From Ch67 sp041395845 (GTDB lineage: Bacteria; Pseudomonadota; Gammaproteobacteria; Pseudomonadales; Ketobacteraceae), in the NCBI GenBank assembly GCA_041395845.1, contig JAWKZS010000001.1, positions 380,565-444,564 of the forward strand: a DNA stretch of 64,000 nucleotides, given 5' to 3'. The translations under genes and the position numbers were made by a program. Shown piece by piece: positions 44,179 through 53,823 of the stretch (position 1 is its first letter; every line of letters begins with the position of its first letter). The notes below the pieces were generated by a model. That model ran no database searches and had not been told where the DNA came from. It saw only the letters and a program-made list of their open reading frames with translations.

Positions 44179-46077
44179 ATGTTGGGCAGGGGTTACTTGC
44201 TGAAGATCGCGATGCTGGTATTCACCTTCGGGTGGATGGCCGGGCTTGCGCACGCGCAGTGGACCGATGCCCCGGCTTCCTGGTTTCGCCTGGCTCCCCA
44301 GTATCACGTGATGGTGGATAAAGGCCATATGCCGGTGATGACGGCGATTCAGGCCTCCTCCGCCTGGCCCACCGTAGAAGGGACCAGCGTCAATCAGGGC
44401 TACGGCAAGCATCCATTATGGCTGCGGCTGGATATCGATGTGCAGACCGGGGATCGCCTGCCCGCACTGCTGGAACTGGGCTCGGCGTTTCTTGACTATA
44501 TCGATGTCTATCTGGTGCAGTGGCGCGGCGACTCACCCCACATACTTGACCACCAGTCCGGCGGTGATCATCAGTCGCGTGCGCCCGGTGTGCCGCGTAC
44601 GCGGTATCCACTGTTCGAACTGGGTTTTCCCGAAAGCGGCCGTTACAGCGTGCTGCTGCGGGTCGATTCCGCCAGTGCCCTGATGTTCCAGATGACGCTG
44701 CATTATGTCGATCGCTACTACCAGGCCGAGATCCACAATCAGGTGTTCTATGGCGTATATTTCGGCGTCATTCTGGTGCTGGCCTATTTCAACCTGATGC
44801 TGCTGATCTACCTGCGGGAACGCACCTTTCTGCACAACCTGTTTTTTGTCATTTTCATCGGTATTTACCAGGCTGCGCTCAGCGGTTTCGGTAACCACTA
44901 TCTGTGGAACGACAGTGTTCTTATCAACGATCATGTGCTGGTGTTTTCCGGTGCGGCCAGCTTCTTCTTTGGCGGCCTGTTTGCGATCCAGTTTCTCGAG
45001 CTGAAAACCCGTACGCCGTTTTTCTATCGCCTCGCCAACATACTGATGGCCGGATTTCCGGTGCCCATGCTGCTGACGCCGTTTGTCACAGAATTTGTGG
45101 TGATCATGATCCTGCAGGTACTCGCCATGTGCACGGCGCTGTTTGCCATTGCCATGATGATCCATCAGGTCTATTCGCGAAATCCCTGGGCGCTGTATCT
45201 GTTGCTGGGCTGGTCGGTGACTATCTCGGGCTACTGCATTTACATTGCATCAATGTTCGGGCTCGTGGAATACGGTGCAGCGGCGCTGATGGCGCAGGCG
45301 GTGGGGCTGGGTCTGGGTAACGTGCTGGTGACAACGGCTATTGCGGCGCGCGTACGCCGCGAGCGTCGGGAAAAGACTGCCGCGCTGCATCATGCGCTGG
45401 AATTGAGTCAGGAAGTTGCACGCCTGACGCGGGAAAAGGAGCGTCTGGAAATCACTGCCAGCGAACAGTTGCAGAAAGAAGTGGAAGAAAAGACCCAGGA
45501 ACTGAACCAGATGCTGGAGTATCTGCAGAACTCCAACCAGCGCCTGGAGCGGGATTCCCTGTCCGATCCGCTCACCGGCCTCCACAACCGGCGTTATCTG
45601 GATTCGCTGTTTGGCGATACGATCCAGCATTGCATCAAGCATCGATCCAGCCTGGGTGTGCTGGTCATCGACGCCGACCACTTCAAGAAGATCAATGACA
45701 CCTATGGTCATGTGGCGGGTGACGAAGTGCTGCGCAAACTGGCCACCGTCCTGCAGAAATACTGCCGGCGCAACCTGGATATTCTGGTGCGCTTTGGTGG
45801 TGAAGAGTTTGTCATGCTGCTGCCGGCGACCGACGAAGCCGGTGTCCTCAAGATTGCCGAAAGCATCCGTCATCATGTGCAGTATGCCCAGTTCTGGTTC
45901 GAGGATCGCAAGATCCCCGTGACCGTCAGCATGGGGGTACTGGTGGGTGTGCCACCGGTTCATGCCACGCCGGACAACCTCATGCACAAGGCCGACGAGG
46001 CCCTCTATCAGGCCAAACGCAATGGCCGCAACCGGGTGGAAATCTACCGATCCGCCCTTAACGTGGCGGAAGCCTGA
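44179..46077 (+). CDS. 7TMR-DISM membrane diguanylate cyclase
   Basis: This 632-residue protein has a signal peptide (about 1–26), a periplasmic 7TMR-DISMED2 domain (about 30–170), seven membrane helices (about 180–395), a coiled coil (about 400–460) and a GGDEF domain (about 465–625). The active motif R-F-G-G-E-E-F is intact, and R-x-x-D-like S-I-R-H-H-V-Q occurs further on, so it should make cyclic di-GMP in response to a periplasmic ligand. ATG 44179 is preferred; TTG 44173 is in frame. It stands alone. Confidence 0.93.
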   Translation: MLGRGYLLKIAMLVFTFGWMAGLAHAQWTDAPASWFRLAPQYHVMVDKGHMPVMTAIQASSAWPTVEGTSVNQGYGKHPLWLRLDIDVQTGDRLPALLELGSAFLDYIDVYLVQWRGDSPHILDHQSGGDHQSRAPGVPRTRYPLFELGFPESGRYSVLLRVDSASALMFQMTLHYVDRYYQAEIHNQVFYGVYFGVILVLAYFNLMLLIYLRERTFLHNLFFVIFIGIYQAALSGFGNHYLWNDSVLINDHVLVFSGAASFFFGGLFAIQFLELKTRTPFFYRLANILMAGFPVPMLLTPFVTEFVVIMILQVLAMCTALFAIAMMIHQVYSRNPWALYLLLGWSVTISGYCIYIASMFGLVEYGAAALMAQAVGLGLGNVLVTTAIAARVRRERREKTAALHHALELSQEVARLTREKERLEITASEQLQKEVEEKTQELNQMLEYLQNSNQRLERDSLSDPLTGLHNRRYLDSLFGDTIQHCIKHRSSLGVLVIDADHFKKINDTYGHVAGDEVLRKLATVLQKYCRRNLDILVRFGGEEFVMLLPATDEAGVLKIAESIRHHVQYAQFWFEDRKIPVTVSMGVLVGVPPVHATPDNLMHKADEALYQAKRNGRNRVEIYRSALNVAEA

Positions 46078-46228
46078 CCTGCCGGCTGAACCGTGTCCCA
46101 TCTTCGCAGTCGAAATCCCAGATCCCCGGCCCGGGACCTGCCTGTTGAGTTTTGGGGTGGGGACTGATTAAATGCCGGTTCTCGAGGGCGGTCGCACCGC
46201 CTGTTCGCACAAGAAACTGGAGTTATGA

Positions 46229-47084
46229 ATGTCGAGTAAGCGCTTGTTTGCCCTGGCCATTGTCTGTTCCTGGCTGGCCGGCTGTGGGGGAAGTAACGAA
46301 GACGAGAAAGGTACCGACCCCGGCGTTCTGCTGCTGGTCAACGGTAGTCAGGACGTGAGTCTGATCGAGACTACGGTCTATGAGCGTACCAACACCAATT
46401 TCAATGCTAATCTGGAGCGGTGCCTCAGTGCCACAACGAATCTTCCCTTGTACGACAATTACGCGGACATCACCGCTGATGGGCAGGACGATTACTGTGA
46501 CCAGAGTATCTTTGTCATCAATCCGGCAATCACCGTCCGCGTTTCCTACATTAATAGTACCTACGACCCGTTGCCCCTCAGCTATACCGGGTTAGGAATG
46601 GTTGTCAAGGTGTATGACAATAATACCGATGCAGTGGTGTGGCATTCTGATATGAGTCTGTACTACGCAACAGGCTGGCCGGTCTGGATGATTACGATCC
46701 TACCCAGGTATCGACCACTACGCTGGGTCCGCAGGAGTCCTATCCGCCCGCCGAAAACGGTACTTACCTGACCTTCAGCTTCCTGGGTGATGGGAATTTC
46801 AATGATGCACTGGGCGAAGAACTGGTCGCCGGGAGTGAGAATGGATCAGACCAATTTCCTGTTGCCATCACTGTGTTCGCCCTTTGTTCTTGAAGATGTC
46901 CTGCCGGTTGAGACGAATCCGAATACGGGTGAGGTAACGGTGGGTTAACAAAGTTGCAGACAAGCCTCTGTGCCAGTTTTCCATACCCGTGCCGGTGGGC
47001 ACCTATCGCATGGAAATCACCACCAACTTCAATGACCAGATTGAAACCCGTAATGTCACGGTTGTAATCAATCCGGCCACCTGA
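46229..47084 (+). pseudogene. Lipoprotein of unknown function, several frameshifts
   Basis: It starts with a lipoprotein signal (M-S-S-K-R-L-F … lipobox L-A-G-C), followed by an Asn/Thr/Asp-rich, beta-type sequence without a recognised family. The first frame holds to about 46665. The coding sense then continues in other frames: S-T-T-T-L-G-P-Q-E-S-Y-P at about 46711–46746, F-V-L-E-D-V-L-P-V-E-T-N at about 46883–46918, and V-G-T-Y-R-M-E-I-T-T-N-F to the TGA at 47082–47084. At least three indels are needed. The ending is eight bases before the P-type ATPase start, so the two may be linked. Confidence 0.65.
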
Positions 47085-47092
47085 GGCTGCTG

Positions 47093-49570
47093 ATGGCTGA
47101 GTCGCCGGTTCAAGGCCTCACCACTGAACAAGCCCGCAGCGCGCTGGCGGCCCATGGCCCCAACGCGCTGCCGGAATCCCGCCCCGAATCCCTGCTGCGA
47201 CGCTTCCTGCGCCAGTTCCGCAACCCCGTCATCTACATTCTGCTGTTCGCCCTGGCCTTTGACCTGGCGATCTGGTGGCGGGCGGCGGAACACGACATTC
47301 CGCTGGAGCCCCTGACCATTCTGGTCATTCTGCTGTTCAATGCGCTACTGGGCATGTGGCAGGAATCCAAGTCCGAGGCCGCCCTTGCCCGGCTCAAGGC
47401 GCTGGCGGCCCCCAAGAGCTGGGTCATGCGGGATGGCCAGCTGACACAGATTGCCAGCACCGCGCTGGTGCCCGGGGATCTGATCCGGGTAGAGGCGGGT
47501 GAGCGCATCCAGGCCGACGGGGTGTTGCAGTCCGAAACCAGCTTTTCCGTCGATGAATCCGTCATGACAGGCGAATCGCTGCCCCTGGAAAAAGCCGCCG
47601 GTGACAGTGTTCTGTCCGGTACGCTGGCGGTTCGCGGGCTGGGCTGGATCGACGTTCGCGCAACGGGGTCAGCGTCCAACATGGGGCAGCTTGCCTGCCT
47701 GCTGCAGCAGGTGGTGCGGGAGAAAACGCCACTGGAAAGACGCTTGCAGCGCTTTGGCAGGCAGGTGGCGTGGGCCGTCGTCATACTGGCGGTGCTGGTC
47801 ATGGCGGCGGGACTCTGGGCCAGCGGCTGGGGAAGTTTCAATCTGATTTTCCTGTTTGCCGTGGCCTTGGCAGTTGCGGCGGTACCGGAAAGCCTGCCTG
47901 CCGTACTGACCCTGGCCATGGCGCTGGGCATGGAGCGGATGGCGAAGCGCAAGGCGGTGGTCCGCAAACTGACGGCCGTCGAAGCGCTGGGTTCAGTGAC
48001 CGTGATCGCCACCGACAAGACCGGTACCCTCACTGAAAACCACATGCGGGTCGACCGCATTGACTCCCTCGATCCGGAGCGCGCTGTGCGTGCCATGGCG
48101 CTGGTGAATGACGCCGATCCTGCCACCGGGGCAGGTGATCCACTGGAGCTGGGTTTGCTGGAATTCGCCAGACAGCAGGGCGTCGACACGGTCAATCTGC
48201 GCCAGACCTGTACGCGCCTGTCAGAAAAGCCGTTTGATGCAGCCTGGAAATACATGCGGGTTACGGTTCAGCAGGATCAGCCTGTCAGCTATGTAAAAGG
48301 TGCCCCTGAAGTGGTGATGGCCCGGTGTCGACTCGACGATGAGCAGCGGGCATCCATCCAGTCCACCATTGACCACCACGCCGGCGAAGGTTTCCGCATG
48401 CTGGCCCTGGCCTGGGCGCCGGGCGAGACCGAGCAGGATCTGCACTGGCTCGGCCTGATTCTGCTGTGGGATCCGCCCCGCGCCGAAGTACCCGGTGCGA
48501 TCGCCCAGGCCCAGCAGGCCGGAGTGCGGATCATCATGATCACCGGAGACCATCCGGCCACCGCCAGGGCCATTGCCGAACGGATCGGCATTGCCGTTAC
48601 GGGCGTGATGACCGGGCAGGATCTGGATAAGCTGTCTGAAACCGAACTGGCCCAGCGGGTCATGGACACCACGGTGTTTGCCCGGGTCAGGCCGGAACAC
48701 AAACTGGCGATTGTCCACAGCCTGCAGGCTCAGGGACAGGTGGTGGCGGTGACCGGCGATGGTGTCAACGATGCGCCGGCCCTGAAAGCCGCCGATGTTG
48801 GGGTGGCGATGGGGCAGCGAGGCAGCGATGTCAGCCGGGAAGTGGCTGATCTGGTGCTGCTGGATGACAACTTTTCCACCATCGTCAGCGCCATCGAAGA
48901 AGGCCGCAGCATCTACGAGAACATCCAGAAGTTTGTCCGCACCCTGTTTTCCACCAATGTCACCGAGGTGCTGCTGATCGTGGTGGGGGCCATGGTGGCG
49001 TTCTTTCTGGTGGGGCAGGGGGCAGCACTGCTGCTACCGCTGACGGCAGCCCAGATCCTGTGGGTCAACCTGCTGACTGACTCGCTGCCGGCCCTGGCCA
49101 TCACCACCGATCGCAATCTGAACGTGCTCGCCACCCGCCCCCGTGATCCCGGGGCGCCATTGATGGATCGGCCCACCCTGCTGTTCGTCGTGCTGGCCGG
49201 TGTAGTGGGCGGGATGGTCGCGCTGGGGCTGTACGGTCTGCTGCCGAGATGGATCAACGATCCAGGCAGGGTGCAAACCCTGGTGTTCTGCTACCTGGTG
49301 TTTGTGCAGTTGTCGTTCGTACTGCCTGCACGGCGGGTAAATCTGCTGAGTCAGCGTAATCCCTGGGTCATTGGGGCGCTGGTGACAGGGGCGGCGGCAC
49401 AGATGGTCGCGTTGACACAGGAAAGTCTGGGGAATTTCCTGTCCGTGACGCCCTTGCAGCCGCTGGACATCGGTGTATTGGCGGGTGCGGTGATGGTGTC
49501 GTGGCTCGCTGCCGAAGTAATTGCACTGCTGCTACGACGGAACCGCGCAGATTCCCGGGGCGTTAAATGA
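47093..49570 (+). CDS. P-type cation-transporting ATPase (Ca2+-ATPase-like, P2 type)
   Basis: This 825-residue ATPase has an N-terminal cation-ATPase domain (G-L-T-T-E-Q-A-R), the T-G-E-S actuator motif, membrane helix 4 with P-E-S-L-P, the phosphorylated aspartate D308 in D-K-T-G-T-L-T, the K-G-A-P nucleotide-binding loop, and the hinge G-D-G-V-N-D-A-P. Six C-terminal membrane helices include N-L-L-T-D-S-L-P-A-L-A. P2A calcium pumps usually read P-E-G-L-P, so the serine may affect ion choice. Ca2+, Mn2+ or Na+ are possible substrates; the sequence does not settle it. Confidence 0.93.
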   Translation: MAESPVQGLTTEQARSALAAHGPNALPESRPESLLRRFLRQFRNPVIYILLFALAFDLAIWWRAAEHDIPLEPLTILVILLFNALLGMWQESKSEAALARLKALAAPKSWVMRDGQLTQIASTALVPGDLIRVEAGERIQADGVLQSETSFSVDESVMTGESLPLEKAAGDSVLSGTLAVRGLGWIDVRATGSASNMGQLACLLQQVVREKTPLERRLQRFGRQVAWAVVILAVLVMAAGLWASGWGSFNLIFLFAVALAVAAVPESLPAVLTLAMALGMERMAKRKAVVRKLTAVEALGSVTVIATDKTGTLTENHMRVDRIDSLDPERAVRAMALVNDADPATGAGDPLELGLLEFARQQGVDTVNLRQTCTRLSEKPFDAAWKYMRVTVQQDQPVSYVKGAPEVVMARCRLDDEQRASIQSTIDHHAGEGFRMLALAWAPGETEQDLHWLGLILLWDPPRAEVPGAIAQAQQAGVRIIMITGDHPATARAIAERIGIAVTGVMTGQDLDKLSETELAQRVMDTTVFARVRPEHKLAIVHSLQAQGQVVAVTGDGVNDAPALKAADVGVAMGQRGSDVSREVADLVLLDDNFSTIVSAIEEGRSIYENIQKFVRTLFSTNVTEVLLIVVGAMVAFFLVGQGAALLLPLTAAQILWVNLLTDSLPALAITTDRNLNVLATRPRDPGAPLMDRPTLLFVVLAGVVGGMVALGLYGLLPRWINDPGRVQTLVFCYLVFVQLSFVLPARRVNLLSQRNPWVIGALVTGAAAQMVALTQESLGNFLSVTPLQPLDIGVLAGAVMVSWLAAEVIALLLRRNRADSRGVK

Positions 49571-49583
49571 TCCCTTCCGGTTT

Positions 49584-49607
49584 GCCGGCGCCACTGGGTG
49601 CGCCGGC
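49584..49607. repeat. GC-rich inverted repeat between convergent genes
   Basis: GCCGGCGC (49584–49591) and GCGCCGGC (49600–49607) form a perfect stem with an 8-base loop, without a T tract on either strand. It may act as a weak terminator. Confidence 0.5.
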
Positions 49608-49632
49608 CGCCGTGAGAGGATGCCCTGCCTGA

Positions 49633-49857
49633 TCAGGCGATCAGCTTGTGGGTCGCTTCGTTAATGTCCTTGCCCAGGTAGTAGGTGCTGCTGAACAGGG
49701 CGGGAATCATTAACAGACCGAATACGACCATGGTGAACATGGATGCGTCTACCAGGAACAAGCCCCAGAAGCCACCGACGGTCAGTGCAATCACCGCCAG
49801 GAAAGCAACGCTGTCCACAGCCAGTTGACGTACTACAGATGAATTGACCAGTTTCAT
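49633..49857 (-). CDS. Small two-helix membrane protein of unknown function
   Basis: This 74-residue protein has two hydrophobic segments (V-A-F-L-A-V-I-A-L-T-V-G-G-F-W-G-L-F and M-F-T-M-V-V-F-G-L-L-M-I-P-A-L-F), a short tail, and AGAGGAG six bases before the ATG. I do not recognise a family. It stands alone, convergent with the P-type ATPase. Confidence 0.7.
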   Translation of the reverse strand: MKLVNSSVVRQLAVDSVAFLAVIALTVGGFWGLFLVDASMFTMVVFGLLMIPALFSSTYYLGKDINEATHKLIA

Positions 49858-50315
49858 ATTCGAACTCCTCTAGTGTTTCTGACACTACTGTTTAGCCAGA
49901 TTTGCCTGCGTGCCACCGTGGTTGCTGGAGTTCCGGTGGTGGCTGCCGGCTGTGACCTCGGCCGAAGTCACATGATTTAATCTAGTCCGAAAAATTTGAA
50001 TGTTCCTACTAATTCAACTGATTTTTCGAACCTTCATGTTTGCCAATATAGCACTGGCTAATCCAATTTCAAGGCATCAGGTGTGTAAAAGTGTAACATG
50101 TGGGGAAAATGGTAACAAAGTCACAGAGTAACACGGTTACAGGTCACGGGATTTCCTAACGGGTTAAGTTTTCTGCAAGTCCTTGATCATGACGCTTTTG
50201 GTCACAACGCCTGAGCTGTCCGGTCATTGTTTGCATGGATGAAAAAGAGCAAGGTATGCAGCCTGAGTGTCCGCTTGGTCACGGACTCAAACCCGAAAAC
50301 ATGAGGAATGGTTGA
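49858..50315. promoter_or_regulatory. 458-base control region upstream of fadAB with repeats
   Basis: No gene is visible in this AT-rich stretch. GTAACA occurs at 50093, 50112 and 50128 (spacings 19 and 16), and the last copy forms the dyad GTAAC-ACG-GTTAC (50128–50140). These look like binding sites for a regulator of the beta-oxidation operon. They do not match the published PsrA or FadR motifs that I can recall. Further upstream lies a large imperfect inverted repeat (separate entry). Confidence 0.5.
49989..50027. repeat. Long imperfect inverted repeat
   Basis: GAAAAAT plus TTGAAT (49989–50001) pair with ATTCAA (50012–50017) and ATTTTTC (50021–50027), interrupted by a CTG bulge. It is upstream of both the small membrane protein and fadA. 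Confidence 0.65.
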
Positions 50316-51527
50316 ATGACTACAGAAGCCTACGTCTTTGATGCCGTGCGGACCCCGCGTGGTAAAGGCAAAAAGGAAGGCACACTGCACGAAGTGAAGC
50401 CTGTTGATCTGGTGGTGAACCTGATGCACGCCCTGCAGGAGCGTAATCCGGGTCTGGATACCGCGCAGATTGATGACATCGTGCTGGGCATCGTCAGCCC
50501 GGTGGGTGATCAGGGCGCCGTGCTGCCCAAGACTGCAGCCATGAAGGCTGGCTGGGCGACTGAAGTTGCCGGCATGCAGATCAACCGTTTCTGCGCATCC
50601 GGTCTGGAAACCGTCAACCTGGCAGCCCAGAAAGTGGCTTCCGGCTGGGAAGACCTGGTGGTTTGTGGTGGCGTGGAATCCATGTCCCGCGTGCCGATGG
50701 GCTCAGATGGTGGTGCGTGGGCAATGGACCCGCAAACCAACCTGCAGACCGACTTTATTACCCAGGGTATCGGTGCCGACCTGATCGCCACCATCGAAGG
50801 CTTCTCTCGTGAAGATGTTGACACCTTCGCTTATAACTCCCAGATGAAAGCCGCCAAAGCCAAGGCTGACGGCGCGTTCGCCAAGTCCATCGTGCCGGTG
50901 AAGGACATGAATGGCCTGACCATTCTGGCGGAAGACGAGTACAACCGCGCTGACACCACTCTGGAAGGTCTGGGTAAACTGAATCCTTCCTTCCTGATGA
51001 TGGGTGAAATGGGCTTCGATGGCGTTGCGCTGCAGAAGTACCACTGGGTTGAGCGCATCAATCACGTTCACACACCCGGCAACTCGTCCGGTATCGTCGA
51101 TGGTTCTTCGCTGCTGTTGATCGGTAACAAGGAAGCCGGTGCCAAAATGGGCCTGAAGCCCCGTGCCCGCGTATTGGCCACGGCCATCACCAGCACCGAT
51201 CCAACCATCATGCTGACAGGCCCTGGCCCTGCTGCCAACAAGGCACTGAAGAAAGCCGGCCTGACCTACAACGATATCGACCTGTTCGAAGTGAACGAAG
51301 CCTTCGCCTCTGTCGTTATGCGCTTCATGAAGGACACAGGTGTTACTGCCGACAAAATTAACGTCAACGGCGGCTCCATCGCGCTGGGTCACCCGCTGGG
51401 TGCCACTGGCGGCATGATCGTGGGCACCGTTATCGACGAGCTCGAGCGGCGCGGTCTGAAGCGCGGTCTCTGCACACTCTGCGTGGGTGCAGGTATGGGT
51501 ATCGCCACCATCGTTGAGCTTGTGTAA
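50316..51527 (+). CDS. fadA: Acetyl-CoA acyltransferase (thiolase) of beta-oxidation
   Basis: This 403-residue thiolase cleaves 3-ketoacyl-CoA. The acylated cysteine lies in N-R-F-C-A-S-G-L-E; the catalytic histidine in G-H-P-L-G-A-T-G and the second cysteine in C-V-G-A-G-M-G are present. It starts after GAGGAAT and lies 21 bases before the multifunctional hydratase/dehydrogenase gene. That order, thiolase first, and the sequence are closer to the FadI/acetyl-CoA acetyltransferase type than to E. coli FadA, so the symbol is given with caution. Confidence 0.92.
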   Translation: MTTEAYVFDAVRTPRGKGKKEGTLHEVKPVDLVVNLMHALQERNPGLDTAQIDDIVLGIVSPVGDQGAVLPKTAAMKAGWATEVAGMQINRFCASGLETVNLAAQKVASGWEDLVVCGGVESMSRVPMGSDGGAWAMDPQTNLQTDFITQGIGADLIATIEGFSREDVDTFAYNSQMKAAKAKADGAFAKSIVPVKDMNGLTILAEDEYNRADTTLEGLGKLNPSFLMMGEMGFDGVALQKYHWVERINHVHTPGNSSGIVDGSSLLLIGNKEAGAKMGLKPRARVLATAITSTDPTIMLTGPGPAANKALKKAGLTYNDIDLFEVNEAFASVVMRFMKDTGVTADKINVNGGSIALGHPLGATGGMIVGTVIDELERRGLKRGLCTLCVGAGMGIATIVELV

Positions 51528-51548
51528 GACAGGATTGGAGACTGACAA

Positions 51549-53690
51549 ATGACTGACCATATTCGTTACGAAAAAGACAGCGACAACATTGTTGTGCTGA
51601 CCATGGATATGCAGGGCCAATCTGCAAACACCATGAACCAGAATTACAAGGACGCGATGGATGCCTGCATCGATCGTCTGGAAAAGGAACAGAACCTGGC
51701 GGGCGTGGTACTGACCTCTGCCAAGAAGACCTTCTTCGCCGGCGGCGACCTGAATGACCTGGTGAAAGCAACTCCGGAAGTTGCCCAGCAGTTCATGGAT
51801 GGCACCAACGAAGTGAAGAAGCAGCTGCGTCGCCTGGAAAAACTGAAGGCGCCTGTAGTGGCGGCCATCAATGGCGCGGCACTGGGTGGCGGCTACGAAA
51901 TCTGTCTGGCCTGTAACCACCGTATTGCCATCAACGATCCCAAGACCAAGATCGGTCTGCCGGAAGTGACCCTGGGCCTGCTGCCTGGTGGTGGCGGCGT
52001 GGTGCGTCTGACCCGTCTGCTGGGCTTCGAAGCCGCTGCGCCGTTCCTGATGGAAGGCAAGCAGGTGAACCCGGAAGGCGCCAAGAAAGCCGGTCTGATC
52101 GATGATCTGGCCACTGATCAGGCGGACATGATTGCCAAGGCCAAGGCCTGGTGCAAGGCCAACCCGCACGCCCAGCAGCCTTGGGATAGCAAGGGTTACA
52201 AGGTGCCTGGCGGTACTCCGGCTACCCCTGCGTTCGCCATGAAGCTGCCGATCATCCCGGCCATGCTGAAGAACAAGACCAAGGGTTGTTTCCCGGCGCC
52301 GGAAGCCATTCTGTCTGCAGCGGTAGAGTCCCTGCAGGTTGATTTCGACACCGCGATGAACGTCGAAGCCCGCTACTTCACCAGCCTGGCGATTGGCCCG
52401 GTGGCGAAGAACATGATCACTGCATTCTTCTTCCAGCTGCAGGAAATCAGCAAGGGCGCCAGCCGTCCGAAAGGTTTCGACCACTACACCACCAAGAAAG
52501 TCGGCATCCTGGGTGCGGGCATGATGGGTGCGGGCATCGCGTATGTGAGCGCCATGGCTGGTATCGAAGTCGTACTGAAAGATATCTCTGAAGAAAATGC
52601 TGCCAAGGGCAAGGCCTACAGCGAGAAGCTGCTGGCCAAGCGTGTATCCAAAGGCGCCATGACCCAGGAGAAAATGGACAAGGTGCTGGGCCTGATCAAG
52701 GCGACTGGCAATGCTGACGATCTGGCCGGTTGCGATCTGGTGATCGAAGCCGTATTCGAGAAGCGCGAACTGAAGGCAACCGTGACCAAGGAAGCGGAAG
52801 CCAAGATGCTGGACACCGGTATCTTCGCATCCAACACCTCCAGCCTGCCGATTACTGGTCTGGCGGAAGCATCTGTGCGTCCTGACAAGTTTATCGGTCT
52901 GCACTTCTTCTCGCCGGTCGACAAGATGCCGCTGGTGGAAATCATCTGTGGCAAGCAGACGTCCCCTGAGACCCTGGCCAAGGCGCTGGACTACGTCCTG
53001 CAGATCAAGAAGACCCCGATCGTGGTCAACGATGCGCGCGGCTTCTTCACTACCCGGGTTATCGGTACCTACGTCAACGAAGGTCTGGGCATGCTGAAGG
53101 AAGGCATTGCGGCAGCGTCCATCGAAATGGCAGCGGCGAAAGCCGGCTTCCCGGTAGGCACTCTGGCGATCTCTGATGAGTTGAACCTGCAGACCATGCG
53201 CAACATCAGCCTGGCGGCTCGTGCCGACCTGGAAGCGCAGGGTCAGTCCATGCCGGTGACCTCGTCCGAGGAAGTGATCATCAAGATGCTGGAGCTGGAG
53301 CGTTCCGGCAAGCTGGCAGGCAAGGGCTTCTACGACTATCCGCAGGGTGGCAAGAAGACCCTGTGGCCGGGTCTGAAAGACACCTTCGGTGCTGGCAGCA
53401 AGCAGATTCCGTTCGAGGATATGCAGGAGCGCTTCCTGTTCATCCAGTCCCTGGAAACCGTGCGCTGCATGCAGGAAGGCGTCATCGAGAAGGTGGCGGA
53501 CGCCAACATCGGCTCCATCATGGGTATCGGCTTCCCCGCCTGGACTGGCGGTGTGGTGCAGTACATCAACCAGTACGGCCTGCGCAAGTTTGTCGCACGC
53601 GCCCAGGAACTGGCTGCTCGCTATGGTGAGCGCTTCAATCCTCCTGCCTTGCTCATCGAAAAGGCAGAAAAGGACGAGATCTTCCAGTAA
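51549..53690 (+). CDS. fadB: Multifunctional enoyl-CoA hydratase / 3-hydroxyacyl-CoA dehydrogenase
   Basis: This 713-residue protein has an N-terminal crotonase domain (about 1–190; G-A-A-L-G-G-G-Y-E and E-V-T-L-G-L-L-P-G-G-G-G oxyanion/catalytic motifs), an NAD-binding dehydrogenase domain (about 315–495; G-I-L-G-A-G-M-M-G-A-G) and C-terminal dimerisation domains. It catalyses hydration and oxidation in fatty-acid beta-oxidation with the upstream thiolase. Length equals FadB/FadJ. FadB and FadJ are not clearly separable from the sequence. Confidence 0.95.
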   Translation: MTDHIRYEKDSDNIVVLTMDMQGQSANTMNQNYKDAMDACIDRLEKEQNLAGVVLTSAKKTFFAGGDLNDLVKATPEVAQQFMDGTNEVKKQLRRLEKLKAPVVAAINGAALGGGYEICLACNHRIAINDPKTKIGLPEVTLGLLPGGGGVVRLTRLLGFEAAAPFLMEGKQVNPEGAKKAGLIDDLATDQADMIAKAKAWCKANPHAQQPWDSKGYKVPGGTPATPAFAMKLPIIPAMLKNKTKGCFPAPEAILSAAVESLQVDFDTAMNVEARYFTSLAIGPVAKNMITAFFFQLQEISKGASRPKGFDHYTTKKVGILGAGMMGAGIAYVSAMAGIEVVLKDISEENAAKGKAYSEKLLAKRVSKGAMTQEKMDKVLGLIKATGNADDLAGCDLVIEAVFEKRELKATVTKEAEAKMLDTGIFASNTSSLPITGLAEASVRPDKFIGLHFFSPVDKMPLVEIICGKQTSPETLAKALDYVLQIKKTPIVVNDARGFFTTRVIGTYVNEGLGMLKEGIAAASIEMAAAKAGFPVGTLAISDELNLQTMRNISLAARADLEAQGQSMPVTSSEEVIIKMLELERSGKLAGKGFYDYPQGGKKTLWPGLKDTFGAGSKQIPFEDMQERFLFIQSLETVRCMQEGVIEKVADANIGSIMGIGFPAWTGGVVQYINQYGLRKFVARAQELAARYGERFNPPALLIEKAEKDEIFQ

Positions 53691-53711
53691 GCGGTTGAAG
53701 GTCTCTACAAG

Positions 53712-53741
53712 AAAACGGCTCGCCACAAGCGGGCCGTTTTT
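53712..53741 (+). terminator. Rho-independent terminator of the fad operon
   Basis: AAAACGGC (53712–53719) pairs with GCCGTTTT (53733–53740), extended inside by CGC/GCG, followed by further T. It lies 21 bases after the fadB stop. Confidence 0.88.
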
Positions 53742-53768
53742 GTTTGTGGGGCACACTGGAATGTTGGC

Positions 53769-53774
53769 TATAAT
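53769..53774 (+). promoter_or_regulatory. Candidate -10 box for the zinc-finger/TPR membrane protein gene
   Basis: A perfect TATAAT lies 49 bases before the ATG at 53824, just after the fad terminator. Confidence 0.4.
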
Positions 53775-53823
53775 CCAAAGACGGCCTGTGGCCTGATTAT
53801 CTGCCTGCAATCAGTGAGTTACG

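Noticed and set aside
46678..47084. Programmed frameshifting in the lipoprotein gene
   Set aside because: At least three shifts in different directions without slippery sequences; indel error or decay is simpler.
50703..53810. A 1035-codon open frame antisense to the fadA and fadB genes
   Set aside because: It covers two certain genes, is rich in His/Gln/Arg as expected for an antisense shadow of GC-rich codons, and has no ribosome-binding site or family match.
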